Shown: positions 33,729 through 42,684, counted from the stretch's first letter. The stretch: 64,000 nt of DNA from Lachnospiraceae bacterium (GCA_029005135.1 JAQXFO010000027.1:21125-85124); one strand, 5' to 3'. Numbers and translations: made by a program. Notes: generated by a model not told the origin, from the letters alone.

Positions 33729-34523
33729 ATGCTGTTGGCTCTTGATATCGGCAATACCAGTATGACACTGGGGGTCTGGGATGAGGACTGCCTGCTGTTT
33801 AATGACCGCCTGGCGGCGGATCCGCGGCGAACTTCTCTCGATTACGCTGTTTCCCTGAGAGAGGTGCTGTCGCTGTACGGCTGTGGGACGGGCCCTTATG
33901 AAGGCGCGATCATTGCCTCCGTTGTGCCGGGACTCACGGAGGCGATGGCGGAGGCTGTGGATAAGGTGCTGGGACTTCGTCCTCTGGTGGTGGGCCCCGG
34001 TGTCAGAAACGGTCTGCGCATCGCCATCGACGATCCGAAACAGCTGGGCGCCGACATGGTCGTGGGGGCTGTAGGCGCCTGTGCCGCCCACGAAGGCCCG
34101 ATGGTCGTGATCAATATGAGGACCGCCACGACACTGTCTGTCATCGACGAAAAGGGCGTTTTCCTGGGGGCTGTGATCATGCCCGGCATGACAACCGCCT
34201 TCCGGGCTCTGTCCTCCTACACGGCGGCCCTGCCCCATATCACGCCGGAAAATCCGGGCCATGTGATTGGCACGAATACCGTTCATGCTATGCAGAGCGG
34301 CGCCGTTTTCGGCCTGGCGGCTCAGCTTGACGGCCTGGTGGACAGGATAGAGGCGGAACTGGGGAGACCTCTGAAGACGGTGGCGGCGACAGGATATCCC
34401 GCCGACCGCGTCATTCCCTGCTGCCGCCGGGACATTCTGATCGACAACGACCTGATGATGAAGGGTCTGCGCGAGATCTACCGGCTGAATCAAAAACGTC
34501 GTATGAAAAGACCTTCCGTGTAG
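33729..34523 (+). CDS. coaX: Type III pantothenate kinase (CoaX), altered motif
   Basis: Acetate-kinase-fold kinase that phosphorylates pantothenate in CoA synthesis, 264 residues. The N-terminal phosphate loop LLALDIGNTSMTLGVW and the GAD motif (QLGADMVVGA) with its catalytic aspartate are kept. The usual D-(M/F)-G-TATT motif reads NMRTATT here: Asn129 for Asp and Arg131 for Gly, each one base change from the standard codon. This residue pair helps bind the cation and substrate in the family, so activity may be altered. ATG follows GAGGTGATGCG. The terminator overlaps its stop codon. Confidence 0.88.
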   Translation: MLLALDIGNTSMTLGVWDEDCLLFNDRLAADPRRTSLDYAVSLREVLSLYGCGTGPYEGAIIASVVPGLTEAMAEAVDKVLGLRPLVVGPGVRNGLRIAIDDPKQLGADMVVGAVGACAAHEGPMVVINMRTATTLSVIDEKGVFLGAVIMPGMTTAFRALSSYTAALPHITPENPGHVIGTNTVHAMQSGAVFGLAAQLDGLVDRIEAELGRPLKTVAATGYPADRVIPCCRRDILIDNDLMMKGLREIYRLNQKRRMKRPSV

Positions 34524-34541
34524 GAAGGTCTTTCGTTTTTC
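34507..34541 (+). terminator. Terminator overlapping the coaX stop codon
   Basis: Perfect 11-bp stem AAAGACCTTCC / GGAAGGTCTTT; the five-base loop and first stem base hold the TAG stop. Followed by CGTTTTTC. Confidence 0.88.
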
Positions 34542-34643
34542 TCTGATTGTGCTGTTGATTGCGGGGGAAGACAGTGCCGGAATGTGTCGGTCCGGCTGCC
34601 GGTGATGATAGGATAGAACCATCAGAAAACGGAGGTTCACCGC

Positions 34644-35222
34644 ATGACAAGGATTATCGTTGCCGCCGGCACCGAGGCCGGTTTCCGCCGCCTTCTGGCG
34701 GCTCTGGGTCTGGATGAGCATGACAGCCGGGTGAGTCGTGTCCGCCGTGTAGGGGACGCCGCTCTCTATGCCGGCAGTGAGGAGGCTGTGGTGATCACCG
34801 CCGCCGGCAGAGAGACCGGAGGCGAGACATTGTCCCGGTATGATGAGGACAGCTTCTGCGACGGGCGGGATGCCGCCGTCGCTGTCAGAGAAATGATTCG
34901 CTACAACTACATGACTTCCGATACCGCCCGGGATTACGCGGCGAAGGTGCATCTGTCCCTGACTTATCTCTGCCGCGTTTTCCGGCGGGAGCACGGCCGG
35001 TCCATCGGTGCGGTGATTATGGCCACGCGGATGGAGAAGGCCGCCGATATTCTGATGACTTCGGGTCTGATGGTCAAGGAGACAGCCGCACTGGTCGGTT
35101 TTTCCAATTTTTCCTATTTCTGCAAGAAGTTTCGCGAGCATTACGGCATGACTCCGGCGGAATACCGGCGCCGGAGCCGTGTCGGGAAGATCAGCGGAGG
35201 TGATACGGATGACAGGAGATGA
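34644..35222 (+). CDS. Short AraC-type regulator, first of an overlapping pair
   Basis: One hundred ninety-two residues. Residues about 85-185 are an AraC-type double HTH: YAAKVHLSLTYLCRVFRREHG and VKETAALVGFSNFSYFCKKFREHYGMTPAEYRR, the usual second-helix signature. The N-terminal 80 residues (IIVAAGTEAGFRRLLAAL...) are too short for a cupin sensor and are not recognised. ATG follows CGGAGG. Its 3' end overlaps the next AraC-type gene by 14 bases, so both are made together. Confidence 0.82.
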   Translation: MTRIIVAAGTEAGFRRLLAALGLDEHDSRVSRVRRVGDAALYAGSEEAVVITAAGRETGGETLSRYDEDSFCDGRDAAVAVREMIRYNYMTSDTARDYAAKVHLSLTYLCRVFRREHGRSIGAVIMATRMEKAADILMTSGLMVKETAALVGFSNFSYFCKKFREHYGMTPAEYRRRSRVGKISGGDTDDRR

Positions 35223-35802
35223 CAGAGAATACGTCTGGGCTGTTTGGATAAGGGACAAAGCCGTCGGTGAGGAGGTACAGCCTCTTCAGCTGGCAGCCGG
35301 CACCGAAGGGATGAATCTGGTGGGACAGGGGAGTTTTCCTGTGCTGTCGGGGCTGGATCCTACCGCTTCCTTCGAGATACGGGATGCCGGGAGAATCGAG
35401 AAGATCCTGTATCATATCCGGCGGGACGATGAGGAGGCGGATGCCGTCAGGCATGTCAGCGAAGCGGAACAGCTGATGACGAAGATACGCGCGGCAGTGG
35501 AGGATAATCTGGCGGCACACGACATCACCCTGAGAACCGCCCGGGCCGTGTCCTTTTCCGTGAGTCATTTTCAGGCTCTCTTCAAAGACATGACCGGCGA
35601 AGCCTTCATGAGCTACGTCCGCAAGTACCGGCTGTCGCGGGCCAGGCTTCTGATCCGGATGAGCAGCTCCACCCTTTCCGAGATCGGAGAGAAGGTGGGG
35701 TATCCGAATCCTTCCTACTTTTCCACCGTTTACAAACAGCATTTCGGACTGACGCCGCGGGAAGAGAGGGAGAACCTCTACCGGCTGACCTCGCGCGGAT
35801 AG
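35209..35802 (+). CDS. Short AraC-type regulator, second of an overlapping pair
   Basis: One hundred ninety-seven residues from ATG 35209 after CGGAGGTGATA (the track start at 35179 is within the previous gene). N terminus (1-85) unrecognised, with a hydrophilic strand-like pattern; residues 95-195 are an AraC HTH pair: ARAVSFSVSHFQALFKDMTGE and LSEIGEKVGYPNPSYFSTVYKQ. Co-translated with the first regulator. Targets unknown; the nearest downstream unit is xdhC-hypF, with a TATAAT at 35828 just after this gene. Confidence 0.82.
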   Translation: MTGDDREYVWAVWIRDKAVGEEVQPLQLAAGTEGMNLVGQGSFPVLSGLDPTASFEIRDAGRIEKILYHIRRDDEEADAVRHVSEAEQLMTKIRAAVEDNLAAHDITLRTARAVSFSVSHFQALFKDMTGEAFMSYVRKYRLSRARLLIRMSSSTLSEIGEKVGYPNPSYFSTVYKQHFGLTPREERENLYRLTSRG

Positions 35803-35943
35803 GGTTTCCGGAAGCGGCGGATTCTGCTATAATCGTATCGAATCGGGACGGCGCCCGGCATCGTCAGGACGCCGCTGCCGATATCGATTACGGTGATGAA
35901 GACCGCGGTCAGAAGACTGCAAACCGCACAGGAGGCCGTCTCA

Positions 35944-36966
35944 ATGAACCATGTTTTACAATTGTTAAGTGCTTCGGAGGATATCAGCCGTTACCGCACA
36001 GCGGTGATCATCGACGGCCCGCAGGCCGGCGCGAGGGCAATAGAAGCGCCGGGGATTGCCGAGGGCCCCGATGACCGGGATGCCGATTTTTTTAAAGCGC
36101 ATTGGGAAGAGGTCTTCCGGGATGAGTCCGACGGTATGAAGCACATCGACGGCTGCCGTGTTTTCGTAGAGACGGTCGGAGCGCCGGATGAGATGGTTAT
36201 CTGCGGCGGCGGTCATGTCTCGATTCCGGTGATCCGGATTGCGAAGATGACGGGCTTTCACGTGACGGTTCTGGAAGACAGGCCGCTCTTTGCCGGTCAT
36301 GCCCGGGATGCCGGGGCCGATGAGGTGCTTCTGGATGCCTTCGAAAAAAGTCTTGAGAAGGTCGCCGGCAGCGACAGAAGCTATTATGTCATTCTGACGC
36401 GCGGCCATCGTTTCGATATGATCTGCCTTCAGGATCTGCTGGCCAAGCGCCATGCCTATATCGGCATGATCGGCAGCCGCGCCCGCGTGGCCAGAGCCAA
36501 AACGATCCTGGAGGAGCAGGGCTTCTCACGCCGCCTGCTGGATACGCTGCATTCGCCCATCGGCCTCGGCATCGGGGCGGAGACGCCGGCGGAGATCGCC
36601 GTGGCGATTATGGCGGAGATCATAGCTGAAAGGAGCGCCCTTCGCAAGAGCAGCGGCTTTCCGGAGGATATCATCCAAGGCCTGGTCCGTGAGGGAAGCA
36701 AGATTCTGGTAACGATCATCGAAAGACATGGTTCGGCTCCGCGAAGTATCGGAACCAAGATGCTGGTGATGGATGACGGGACCTTTGCCGGGACGATCGG
36801 CGGCGGCTGCGCCGAAAATGAGATCATCGGCTATGCCCGTGCCATGCTCATGGATGAGCAGGCGTGCATCCGGATCGCCGAGGCCGATATGACGCCGGGC
36901 GCTGATGACGACGGCATGGTCTGCGGCGGCCGTATTCAGGTACTCATGGAGAAGATCACAACGTGA
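35944..36966 (+). CDS. XdhC/CoxI family protein, domain order permuted
   Basis: Maturation factor of the XdhC/CoxI family, which inserts or sulfurates the molybdenum cofactor of xanthine dehydrogenase-like enzymes; 340 residues. The Rossmann XdhC_C domain comes first (about 85-230: MVICGGGHVSIPVIRIA, TRGHRFDMICLQDLL, YIGMIGSRARV, SPIGLGIGAETPAEIAVAIMAEI), and the CoxI domain last (about 250-338: LVTIIERHGSAPRSIGTKM, GTIGGGCAENEII). In standard XdhC the CoxI part is N-terminal. ATG 35944 follows GGAGG. Overlaps hypF by four bases (GTGA). No molybdenum hydroxylase gene is in the window. Confidence 0.85.
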   Translation: MNHVLQLLSASEDISRYRTAVIIDGPQAGARAIEAPGIAEGPDDRDADFFKAHWEEVFRDESDGMKHIDGCRVFVETVGAPDEMVICGGGHVSIPVIRIAKMTGFHVTVLEDRPLFAGHARDAGADEVLLDAFEKSLEKVAGSDRSYYVILTRGHRFDMICLQDLLAKRHAYIGMIGSRARVARAKTILEEQGFSRRLLDTLHSPIGLGIGAETPAEIAVAIMAEIIAERSALRKSSGFPEDIIQGLVREGSKILVTIIERHGSAPRSIGTKMLVMDDGTFAGTIGGGCAENEIIGYARAMLMDEQACIRIAEADMTPGADDDGMVCGGRIQVLMEKITT

Positions 36967-39356
36967 CACCGATGCCGGAACATAAGAGCATACGGCTTTA
37001 CGGGATCGTTCAGGGCGTCGGTTTCCGGCCTTTTGTCCATCGCCTGGCCTTAAGAGAAGGCATACGGGGATATGTGGCCAATATGAGCTCCTGTGTTGAG
37101 ATCGAAGCCGAAGGCAGTCCGGCGGCCCTTGACCGCTTTATCAGGGCTCTGACGGACGAAGCGCCGGAGCGCGCCGTTATCGTGAACGCCGGGATCACCG
37201 CCGCGGCCTGTGTCGGTTATGATGACTTTCGTATCGTGGAGAGCCGGCCTGACAGCGGAGACATTTTTGTCTCCCCTGATATCGCTGTCTGTCCGGAATG
37301 CCTGCGGGAACTGTACACCCCGTCAGACCGCCGTTTCGGGCATCCCTTTATCAACTGCACAGCCTGTGGGCCCCGGCTGACGATTCTGAAGAGTATGCCC
37401 TACGACCGCCCCGGCACAAGCATGGGAGCCTTTCCCATGTGCCCGGCCTGTTTCCGGGAGTACACGGATCCGACTGCCCGGCGGTATCATGCCCAGCCGG
37501 TAGCCTGTCCCGACTGCGGTCCGACCCTTTATTGTCTTGATGGCAGGGAGAGAGGTGCTGAGGGTCATGAAGCCCTGCTGGCTGCCCGGTCCGTTATCGC
37601 CCGCGGAGGTATTGCCGCAGTCAAGGGGATAGGCGGCTTCCATCTGTGCTGTGATGCGGAAAATGACGATGCCGTCAGACGTCTTCGGAAATTGAAACAA
37701 CGGCCGTCGAAACCCTTTGCCGTGATGGCAGCCGATATCGAGGCCGCCTTCGCCGTCGCGGAGACGGACGAGGACGCTGTGCGGATTCTGGACGGACCTG
37801 AGAAGCCGATCCTTCTTCTGAAGAAAAAGCCCGGTTCATCTCTGTCGCCCGCCGTTGCGCCCGGTAATCCCCGTGTGGGTCTCATGCTGCCTTATACACC
37901 GCTTCATGCCCTTCTTTTCCATGATCCCCGGGATCTCATAAACGGTGACAGGCGTGTCCTGGTTATGACCTCAGCCAACCCGCCCGGTCAGCCGATCTGC
38001 CGTACGGATGAGGCTGTCCTGGCCTGGTACGGCGGCATCTGTGATATTATCCTGAGTCACGACCGAGAGATCCTGACGGCAGCCGATGACTCCGTCATGA
38101 CACGTGTCCGCGGCGAGGTGCTGATGATCCGCCGCTCCCGCGGCTATGCCCCGCTGCCGGTGGCCTCTCGTGTGAAGACCGGTGCTCTGACGGACTGTCC
38201 GGAAGAGGAATCCGCCGATGTTCTGGCGATGGGAGGAGAACTGAAGAATGCGTTCTGTCTCGGAAACGCGCGTTATCTGTATCCGTCGGCTTATCTGAGC
38301 GATATGACGGATGTCAGGAGCCTTGAGGCTCTGGAGACCGCGATCGGCCATATGAGCCGTCTTCTGCATATGTCACCTTCGGTCATTGCCGTTGATAAGC
38401 ATCCGCGCTACGCGGTATCGGCTCTGGGTCGTCGTATGGCCGGGGACAGAGGCCTTCCGGTTATTGAGATCCAGCACCATTTTGCCCATATGGTTTCGGT
38501 CATGGCGGAGAACCATCTGGATGAGATGATCACAGGGGCGGTCTTTGACGGTACCGGTTACGGCGATGACGGGACGGTCTGGGGCGGTGAATTCCTGACG
38601 GGAGACCGGCGGCAGTATGTGCGCCGCGGCTGCCTGCACCGCCTCTATCTGGCCGGCGGCGACAGTGCTTCGAGAGAGGGCTGGCGCAGTGCCTGTGCCT
38701 GGCTGTACGATGCCCTGGGAGAAGAGGCCGGACCACTCTGCCGGAAGCTTCAGCTGGCCTCTGACGAGGCTGCTGCCGCTCAGCTGGCGATGACGTCAAA
38801 ACACTTCGGCGGCATCATGACCTCCAGCGGCGGCCGCCTTTTTGATGCCGCGAGTGCGATCCTCGGTTTATGCCGCGTCTCCACCTTCGAAGGTGAGGCA
38901 GCGATGGCACTTCAGTTTGCGGCGCAGACTTATCGGGAGAATCATACGGAAAGCCTTGCGGATCCCTCCCTTTTTACCTGCCGCCGCACAAACCTTTCGG
39001 ATGAAAGCGGCCGGGAGGGCGATTTCTTTGAAATGGACCCGTCGGCACTCCTGTGCCGGCTGGCGGAAGGCCGCCTCAGGGGCGAGGACCCGCGTTATCT
39101 GGCGGCGCTGTTCCATGACACGATGGCGTTATTGATCGCAGAGGGCGTCAGCGAGGCGTCTCAGGCGGCAGGCGGCATCAAAAAAGCCGCCCTGAGCGGC
39201 GGCGTTATGGTCAATGATTATCTGGCGGCCCTTATCAGTGACAGGCTGACGGAGCGGGGGTTTGATGTGTACACACATCATATGATTCCGCCCGGCGACA
39301 ACGGACTGGCTCTCGGTCAGGCTGCGGCGGCGTTGGCCCTTATCAGACAGCGGTGA
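36963..39356 (+). CDS. hypF: Carbamoyltransferase HypF, [NiFe]-hydrogenase maturation
   Basis: Makes the cyanide ligand precursor of the NiFe active site: carbamoyl phosphate is adenylated and the carbamoyl group transferred to HypE. The 797 residues contain acylphosphatase (1-90, GIVQGVGFRPFVHRLA), two zinc fingers (CPEC...CTAC and CPAC...CPDC, about 110-190), the YrdC-like adenylation domain (about 205-390, KGIGGFHLCCDA, KPFAVM) and the Kae1-like domain (about 415-797, metal site HHFAH, FDGTGYGDDGTVWGGEF). GTG start overlaps xdhC. No other hyp gene is near, which is unusual. Confidence 0.96.
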   Translation: MTPMPEHKSIRLYGIVQGVGFRPFVHRLALREGIRGYVANMSSCVEIEAEGSPAALDRFIRALTDEAPERAVIVNAGITAAACVGYDDFRIVESRPDSGDIFVSPDIAVCPECLRELYTPSDRRFGHPFINCTACGPRLTILKSMPYDRPGTSMGAFPMCPACFREYTDPTARRYHAQPVACPDCGPTLYCLDGRERGAEGHEALLAARSVIARGGIAAVKGIGGFHLCCDAENDDAVRRLRKLKQRPSKPFAVMAADIEAAFAVAETDEDAVRILDGPEKPILLLKKKPGSSLSPAVAPGNPRVGLMLPYTPLHALLFHDPRDLINGDRRVLVMTSANPPGQPICRTDEAVLAWYGGICDIILSHDREILTAADDSVMTRVRGEVLMIRRSRGYAPLPVASRVKTGALTDCPEEESADVLAMGGELKNAFCLGNARYLYPSAYLSDMTDVRSLEALETAIGHMSRLLHMSPSVIAVDKHPRYAVSALGRRMAGDRGLPVIEIQHHFAHMVSVMAENHLDEMITGAVFDGTGYGDDGTVWGGEFLTGDRRQYVRRGCLHRLYLAGGDSASREGWRSACAWLYDALGEEAGPLCRKLQLASDEAAAAQLAMTSKHFGGIMTSSGGRLFDAASAILGLCRVSTFEGEAAMALQFAAQTYRENHTESLADPSLFTCRRTNLSDESGREGDFFEMDPSALLCRLAEGRLRGEDPRYLAALFHDTMALLIAEGVSEASQAAGGIKKAALSGGVMVNDYLAALISDRLTERGFDVYTHHMIPPGDNGLALGQAAAALALIRQR

Positions 39357-39867
39357 CGGCCATGTGGCGGAAACCCCTGGCGCCGTAGTCACGGACAAGG
39401 GCGGCCAGTAAGTCAGCTGTTTCGCGATAGAAGGCTGTCAGGACATTGATGTGAGAGGCAAGGAGCGCTGTTTTCTCGGTGGGGGTGCTGAGAGCGGCAA
39501 TCGTGCGCTCTTCCCCGGGGAGCAGGAGTTCGACGGGAATGTGGCGCTTGAAATCGGCCAGGGCCGGATCGTTGTAACGGGTCTCCAGAAGATCGGCGGT
39601 CTCTCGCAGGGAACGGATGAGGCGTTTGACGGCGGAGAAGCCGAGGATATTGATCTCATCCCCAAAGGCGAAGGGATTCTTCATAACGTCTTCGATGAAG
39701 GGCAGCAGAAGCATGCGGCCCGCCTCGTTGTCGAGACAGAGCTCGTCCGCGGTGATCCAGTCGGCATCGGCATTCATGATCGCTTTGTTAACGGGTGTCA
39801 TACGAAAAGTCAGATCGCGGGTATAGCCGGATCTGACGGGGATTCTGTAAGCTGTGTCTTTTGTCAT
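39343..39867 (-). CDS. Conserved hypothetical protein
   Basis: One hundred seventy-four residues, probably all helical in the second half (LGFSAVKRLIRSLRETADLL; TEKTALLASHINVLTAFYRETADLLAALV). No known domain, signal peptide or membrane segment. ATG follows GGAAGGATC on the minus strand. The 3' end overlaps hypF by 14 bases in convergent orientation. Its promoter region faces the radical-SAM-like gene. Function unknown. Confidence 0.6.
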   Translation of the reverse strand: MTKDTAYRIPVRSGYTRDLTFRMTPVNKAIMNADADWITADELCLDNEAGRMLLLPFIEDVMKNPFAFGDEINILGFSAVKRLIRSLRETADLLETRYNDPALADFKRHIPVELLLPGEERTIAALSTPTEKTALLASHINVLTAFYRETADLLAALVRDYGARGFRHMAVTAV

Positions 39868-39967
39868 GGCAGATCCTTCCTTTCATGGTATCGTCAGGAC
39901 AGCCGTCGGTGACAACTGCTGACCTAAGACAGTATTGTAGCACAAGAAGACAGGAGCATGCAATTTT

Positions 39968-40750
39968 ATGGGAACCGGCTTTTCACAGGAAGAGAGACAG
40001 CGCTGCACGCTGTGTGCTGCCGGCTGCCTTCTCGGTGAGGGTGAGACCGGACATTGTGGCCAGCGCCGTCGGGTGGAAGGCCGCCTGATGGCGATCGGCT
40101 ACGGCCGTATAACTCAGCTGTCGCCGCTGCCGGCGGAAGATCTGCTGTCCCGGGCCTATCCGGGAAGCCTTCTGATGACAATTGGCTGCGGGACGGACGG
40201 GAATGCCCGCTGCTGCAGGCCGTCAGAAATCGCCGGTGAGATTAAAGCGCTGAAAAAGCACGGCTGCATCGGAGCGGCCTATATGTACCGGGAACCTTTG
40301 CAGAACTGGGAATTCGTCCGCGACACGGCCCGGGAGGTCCGGCTGTCCGGTATGAAGAACGTCCTGGTCACCGGTGGCCTTTGCGATCCGGCTCTTCTTT
40401 CGCGCCTGAGGCATGAACTGGATATCCTGGTGCTGCGTTGTGATGCTGCAGGCAGGGCGGAAAGGCCCGATCCGGCGGCTGCCGAAGAGGTTTCCGGGCA
40501 CCGGCGCCGCTTCCTTGAAAAAGCCGCCGCGATGCTGCCGACGGAGCTTCTGCTTGTGCTTCAAGGCGGCGGTGGCGATGAGGTTCTGGTCAGGACGATG
40601 GCCCGTGAAGCGGCCGCCATCCGGCGGGGTATGCCTATGAGCCTTCGGCTTAAACACTCTGATGCCGGGCCGGAAGCCGCGATACACCTTAACGCCATGA
40701 AAAAGGCAGCCGAAGAGGAACTGACCTGTGTGACGATCCGAATTATCTGA
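39968..40750 (+). CDS. Degenerate AmrS-like radical SAM homologue
   Basis: Protein of 260 residues that aligns with AmrS/PflA-type radical SAM enzymes (AmmeMemoRadiSam group): N-terminal cysteine motif CTLCAAGCLLGEGETGHCG, YGRITQLSPLP, a SLLMTIGCGTD strand and a later GAAYMYREPLQNWEFVRDTA with KNVLVTGGL. In place of the CxxxCxxC cluster motif after the first strand there is GCGTDGNARCCRPSE, with cysteines at the wrong spacing, so an SAM-binding 4Fe-4S cluster is unlikely. The second half of the barrel is weakly conserved. Whether it acts as a binding protein or has other chemistry is unknown. Divergent from the preceding hypothetical gene. Confidence 0.75.
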   Translation: MGTGFSQEERQRCTLCAAGCLLGEGETGHCGQRRRVEGRLMAIGYGRITQLSPLPAEDLLSRAYPGSLLMTIGCGTDGNARCCRPSEIAGEIKALKKHGCIGAAYMYREPLQNWEFVRDTAREVRLSGMKNVLVTGGLCDPALLSRLRHELDILVLRCDAAGRAERPDPAAAEEVSGHRRRFLEKAAAMLPTELLLVLQGGGGDEVLVRTMAREAAAIRRGMPMSLRLKHSDAGPEAAIHLNAMKKAAEEELTCVTIRII

Positions 40751-40780
40751 GTCATGAAAAAATGACGGGGTAATTCGGAT

Positions 40781-40814
40781 TTTTCTTTTCTTTTACCTTA
40801 GTTTTACATATAAT
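40781..40814 (+). promoter_or_regulatory. Promoter of the Na/Pi symporter with possible Pho-box repeats
   Basis: TATAAT at 40809-40814. Upstream, TTTTCT (40781), TTTACC (40792) and TTTACA (40803) repeat at an 11-base interval, resembling the TTAACA-type direct repeats bound by PhoP in Bacillus. PhoP control of a phosphate symporter makes sense, but the repeats are imperfect. Confidence 0.4.
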
Positions 40815-40858
40815 AAACCTGTCTGGCTAATTTTTGAAAAAGTCTCGGGGGAGCTTTT

Positions 40859-42670
40859 ATGGATATTTTTAACATTTTCCAACTTCTCGGCGGTCTGGCC
40901 TTCTTCCTTTACGGTATGACCGTCCTGTCGGGAAACCTGCAGAAAATGGCGGGCGGCAAGCTTGAGAAGATGCTGCAGCTCGTGACAGACAACAAATTTC
41001 TGGGTCTGATCTTCGGTATTGTTATCACCGTGGCGATCCAGTCCTCATCCGCCATGACGGTTATGCTGGTCGGTTTTGTTAACTCCGGCATCATGAAAGT
41101 CGGACAGACGATCAGCGTGATTATGGGCTCCGACATCGGTACGACGCTGACCTCCTGGATTTTATCCCTGTCCGGCGTCAGCTCTGACAATCCTTTCATC
41201 AAGCTGCTGAATCCGAAGTATTTCTCACCGATCGTGGCCCTTATCGGTATCCTGATGTTTATGGTTTCCAAGAAGGAAAAGCGCAAAAACATCGGTGCCA
41301 TGCTTCTTGGCTTCTCTATCCTGATGACCGGTATGAACATGATGAGTTCGGCCATGAGCCCGCTGTCCGATATGCCGGAATTCACCGAGATCCTGACGGC
41401 CTTTACGAACCCGATCCTTGGCGTGCTTGTCGGTACGGCCCTGACCGCCGTGGTTCAGAGCTCGGCGGCGACCGTCGGTATCCTGCAGGCCTTGTCTCTG
41501 ACGGGCCAGATTACCTACGGTATGGCGATTCCCATCGTCATGGGCGAGAATATCGGCACCTGTATGACCGCTATCCTGTCGGCCTTCGGCGTCAATCGCA
41601 AGGCAAAAAGGGTGGCGACGATCCATGTGGCGATCAAAGTCATCGGTACGATCATAGGCCTTGCCGTTTACTATGTGATCGACCTGGCGCTGAATCTGAG
41701 TTTCCTGCAGTCGGCCACAAGTCCGATCTCCATCGCTATCATCCATACGGTCTTCAATATCTGCCTTGTGGCGGTCACCTTCCCCTTCCAGAAACAGCTT
41801 GAGAAGCTGGCTAACTGGCTTCTGCCGGATAAGAAGGATGATCAGGAACTGTTCCTCGACGAGCGTCTGCTCGTCACACCTTCCGTGGCTATGGCCGAAT
41901 GCAGCCGTGCCATGATGCGTATGACGGAACTGACCGAGAAGAGTCTGGATATCGCGATCGACCTGTTCTATCGCTACGATGCCGAGGATATGCTTTTTAT
42001 CACACAGAATGAAGAACGCATCGACGCTTACGAAGACCACATCGGCAATTATCTGATGAAGATCAATATGGCTGACATGGGCCTGTCGGATGCCGATACC
42101 CTGAAGTCCTCCAAGGTCCTTCACGGCATCAACGAATTCGAACGTCTGGCCGACCATGCGCTTAAGCTGGCCCAGTCGGCGGAGGAGATGCATGAGAAGG
42201 ATATCAAGTTCTCGGTACAGGCCTCCGACGAGATTGAGAATATCCTCAATGCCATGACTGAGATCTATAACACCGCCATCGAGTGCTTCCGTGAGGATAA
42301 TATCGTCAAGGCGAAGAAATGTCAGCCTCTGCAGGCTGTCATCGATGTGCTGGTCTATGAATACAAGGAAAATCATGTCGACCGTATCCAGAAGCAGCAG
42401 TGCAGCACGGAACAGGGCTTCATTTTCAATGACATGCTGACCAGCATCAACCGGATATCCGATCACTGCATGAATATTGCGGCCTCGGTTCTGCGCAACG
42501 AAAACAGAGACAGGCCGGGTGTTCAGGGTTACATGCACGATATTAAGGAAAAGACCCGCGAAGAATATATTGACCAGTATAATGAATACTACGCCAGATA
42601 CGTCGAGCATTCGACTGCCGGACGTCGTACCGAAAACGCCGGGGATGTAGAGATCATTTCCGCACAATAA
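40859..42670 (+). CDS. Na+/phosphate symporter family protein with PhoU-like domain
   Basis: Membrane symporter of 603 residues of the Na+/Pi cotransporter type II (NptA/YjbB) family. Two inverted repeats each carry the QSS hallmark: IQSSSAMTVMLVGF and VQSSAATVGILQAL. GSDIGTTLTSWI and GENIGTCMTAILSAFG are the paired GxxxGT loops. Residues about 345-560 form a PhoU-like helical regulatory domain (KSLDIAIDLFYR..., HGINEFERLADHA). ATG follows GGGGGAGC. A phosphate importer is likely; export is possible for this family. Single gene ended by a long hairpin. Confidence 0.92.
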   Translation: MDIFNIFQLLGGLAFFLYGMTVLSGNLQKMAGGKLEKMLQLVTDNKFLGLIFGIVITVAIQSSSAMTVMLVGFVNSGIMKVGQTISVIMGSDIGTTLTSWILSLSGVSSDNPFIKLLNPKYFSPIVALIGILMFMVSKKEKRKNIGAMLLGFSILMTGMNMMSSAMSPLSDMPEFTEILTAFTNPILGVLVGTALTAVVQSSAATVGILQALSLTGQITYGMAIPIVMGENIGTCMTAILSAFGVNRKAKRVATIHVAIKVIGTIIGLAVYYVIDLALNLSFLQSATSPISIAIIHTVFNICLVAVTFPFQKQLEKLANWLLPDKKDDQELFLDERLLVTPSVAMAECSRAMMRMTELTEKSLDIAIDLFYRYDAEDMLFITQNEERIDAYEDHIGNYLMKINMADMGLSDADTLKSSKVLHGINEFERLADHALKLAQSAEEMHEKDIKFSVQASDEIENILNAMTEIYNTAIECFREDNIVKAKKCQPLQAVIDVLVYEYKENHVDRIQKQQCSTEQGFIFNDMLTSINRISDHCMNIAASVLRNENRDRPGVQGYMHDIKEKTREEYIDQYNEYYARYVEHSTAGRRTENAGDVEIISAQ

Positions 42671-42684
42671 GAACGGACATTCTT

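Noticed and set aside
35828-35943. Moco riboswitch before xdhC
   Set aside because: The leader is only about 100 bases and lacks the conserved Moco riboswitch core; only a weak GCGGT/ACCGC dyad is present.
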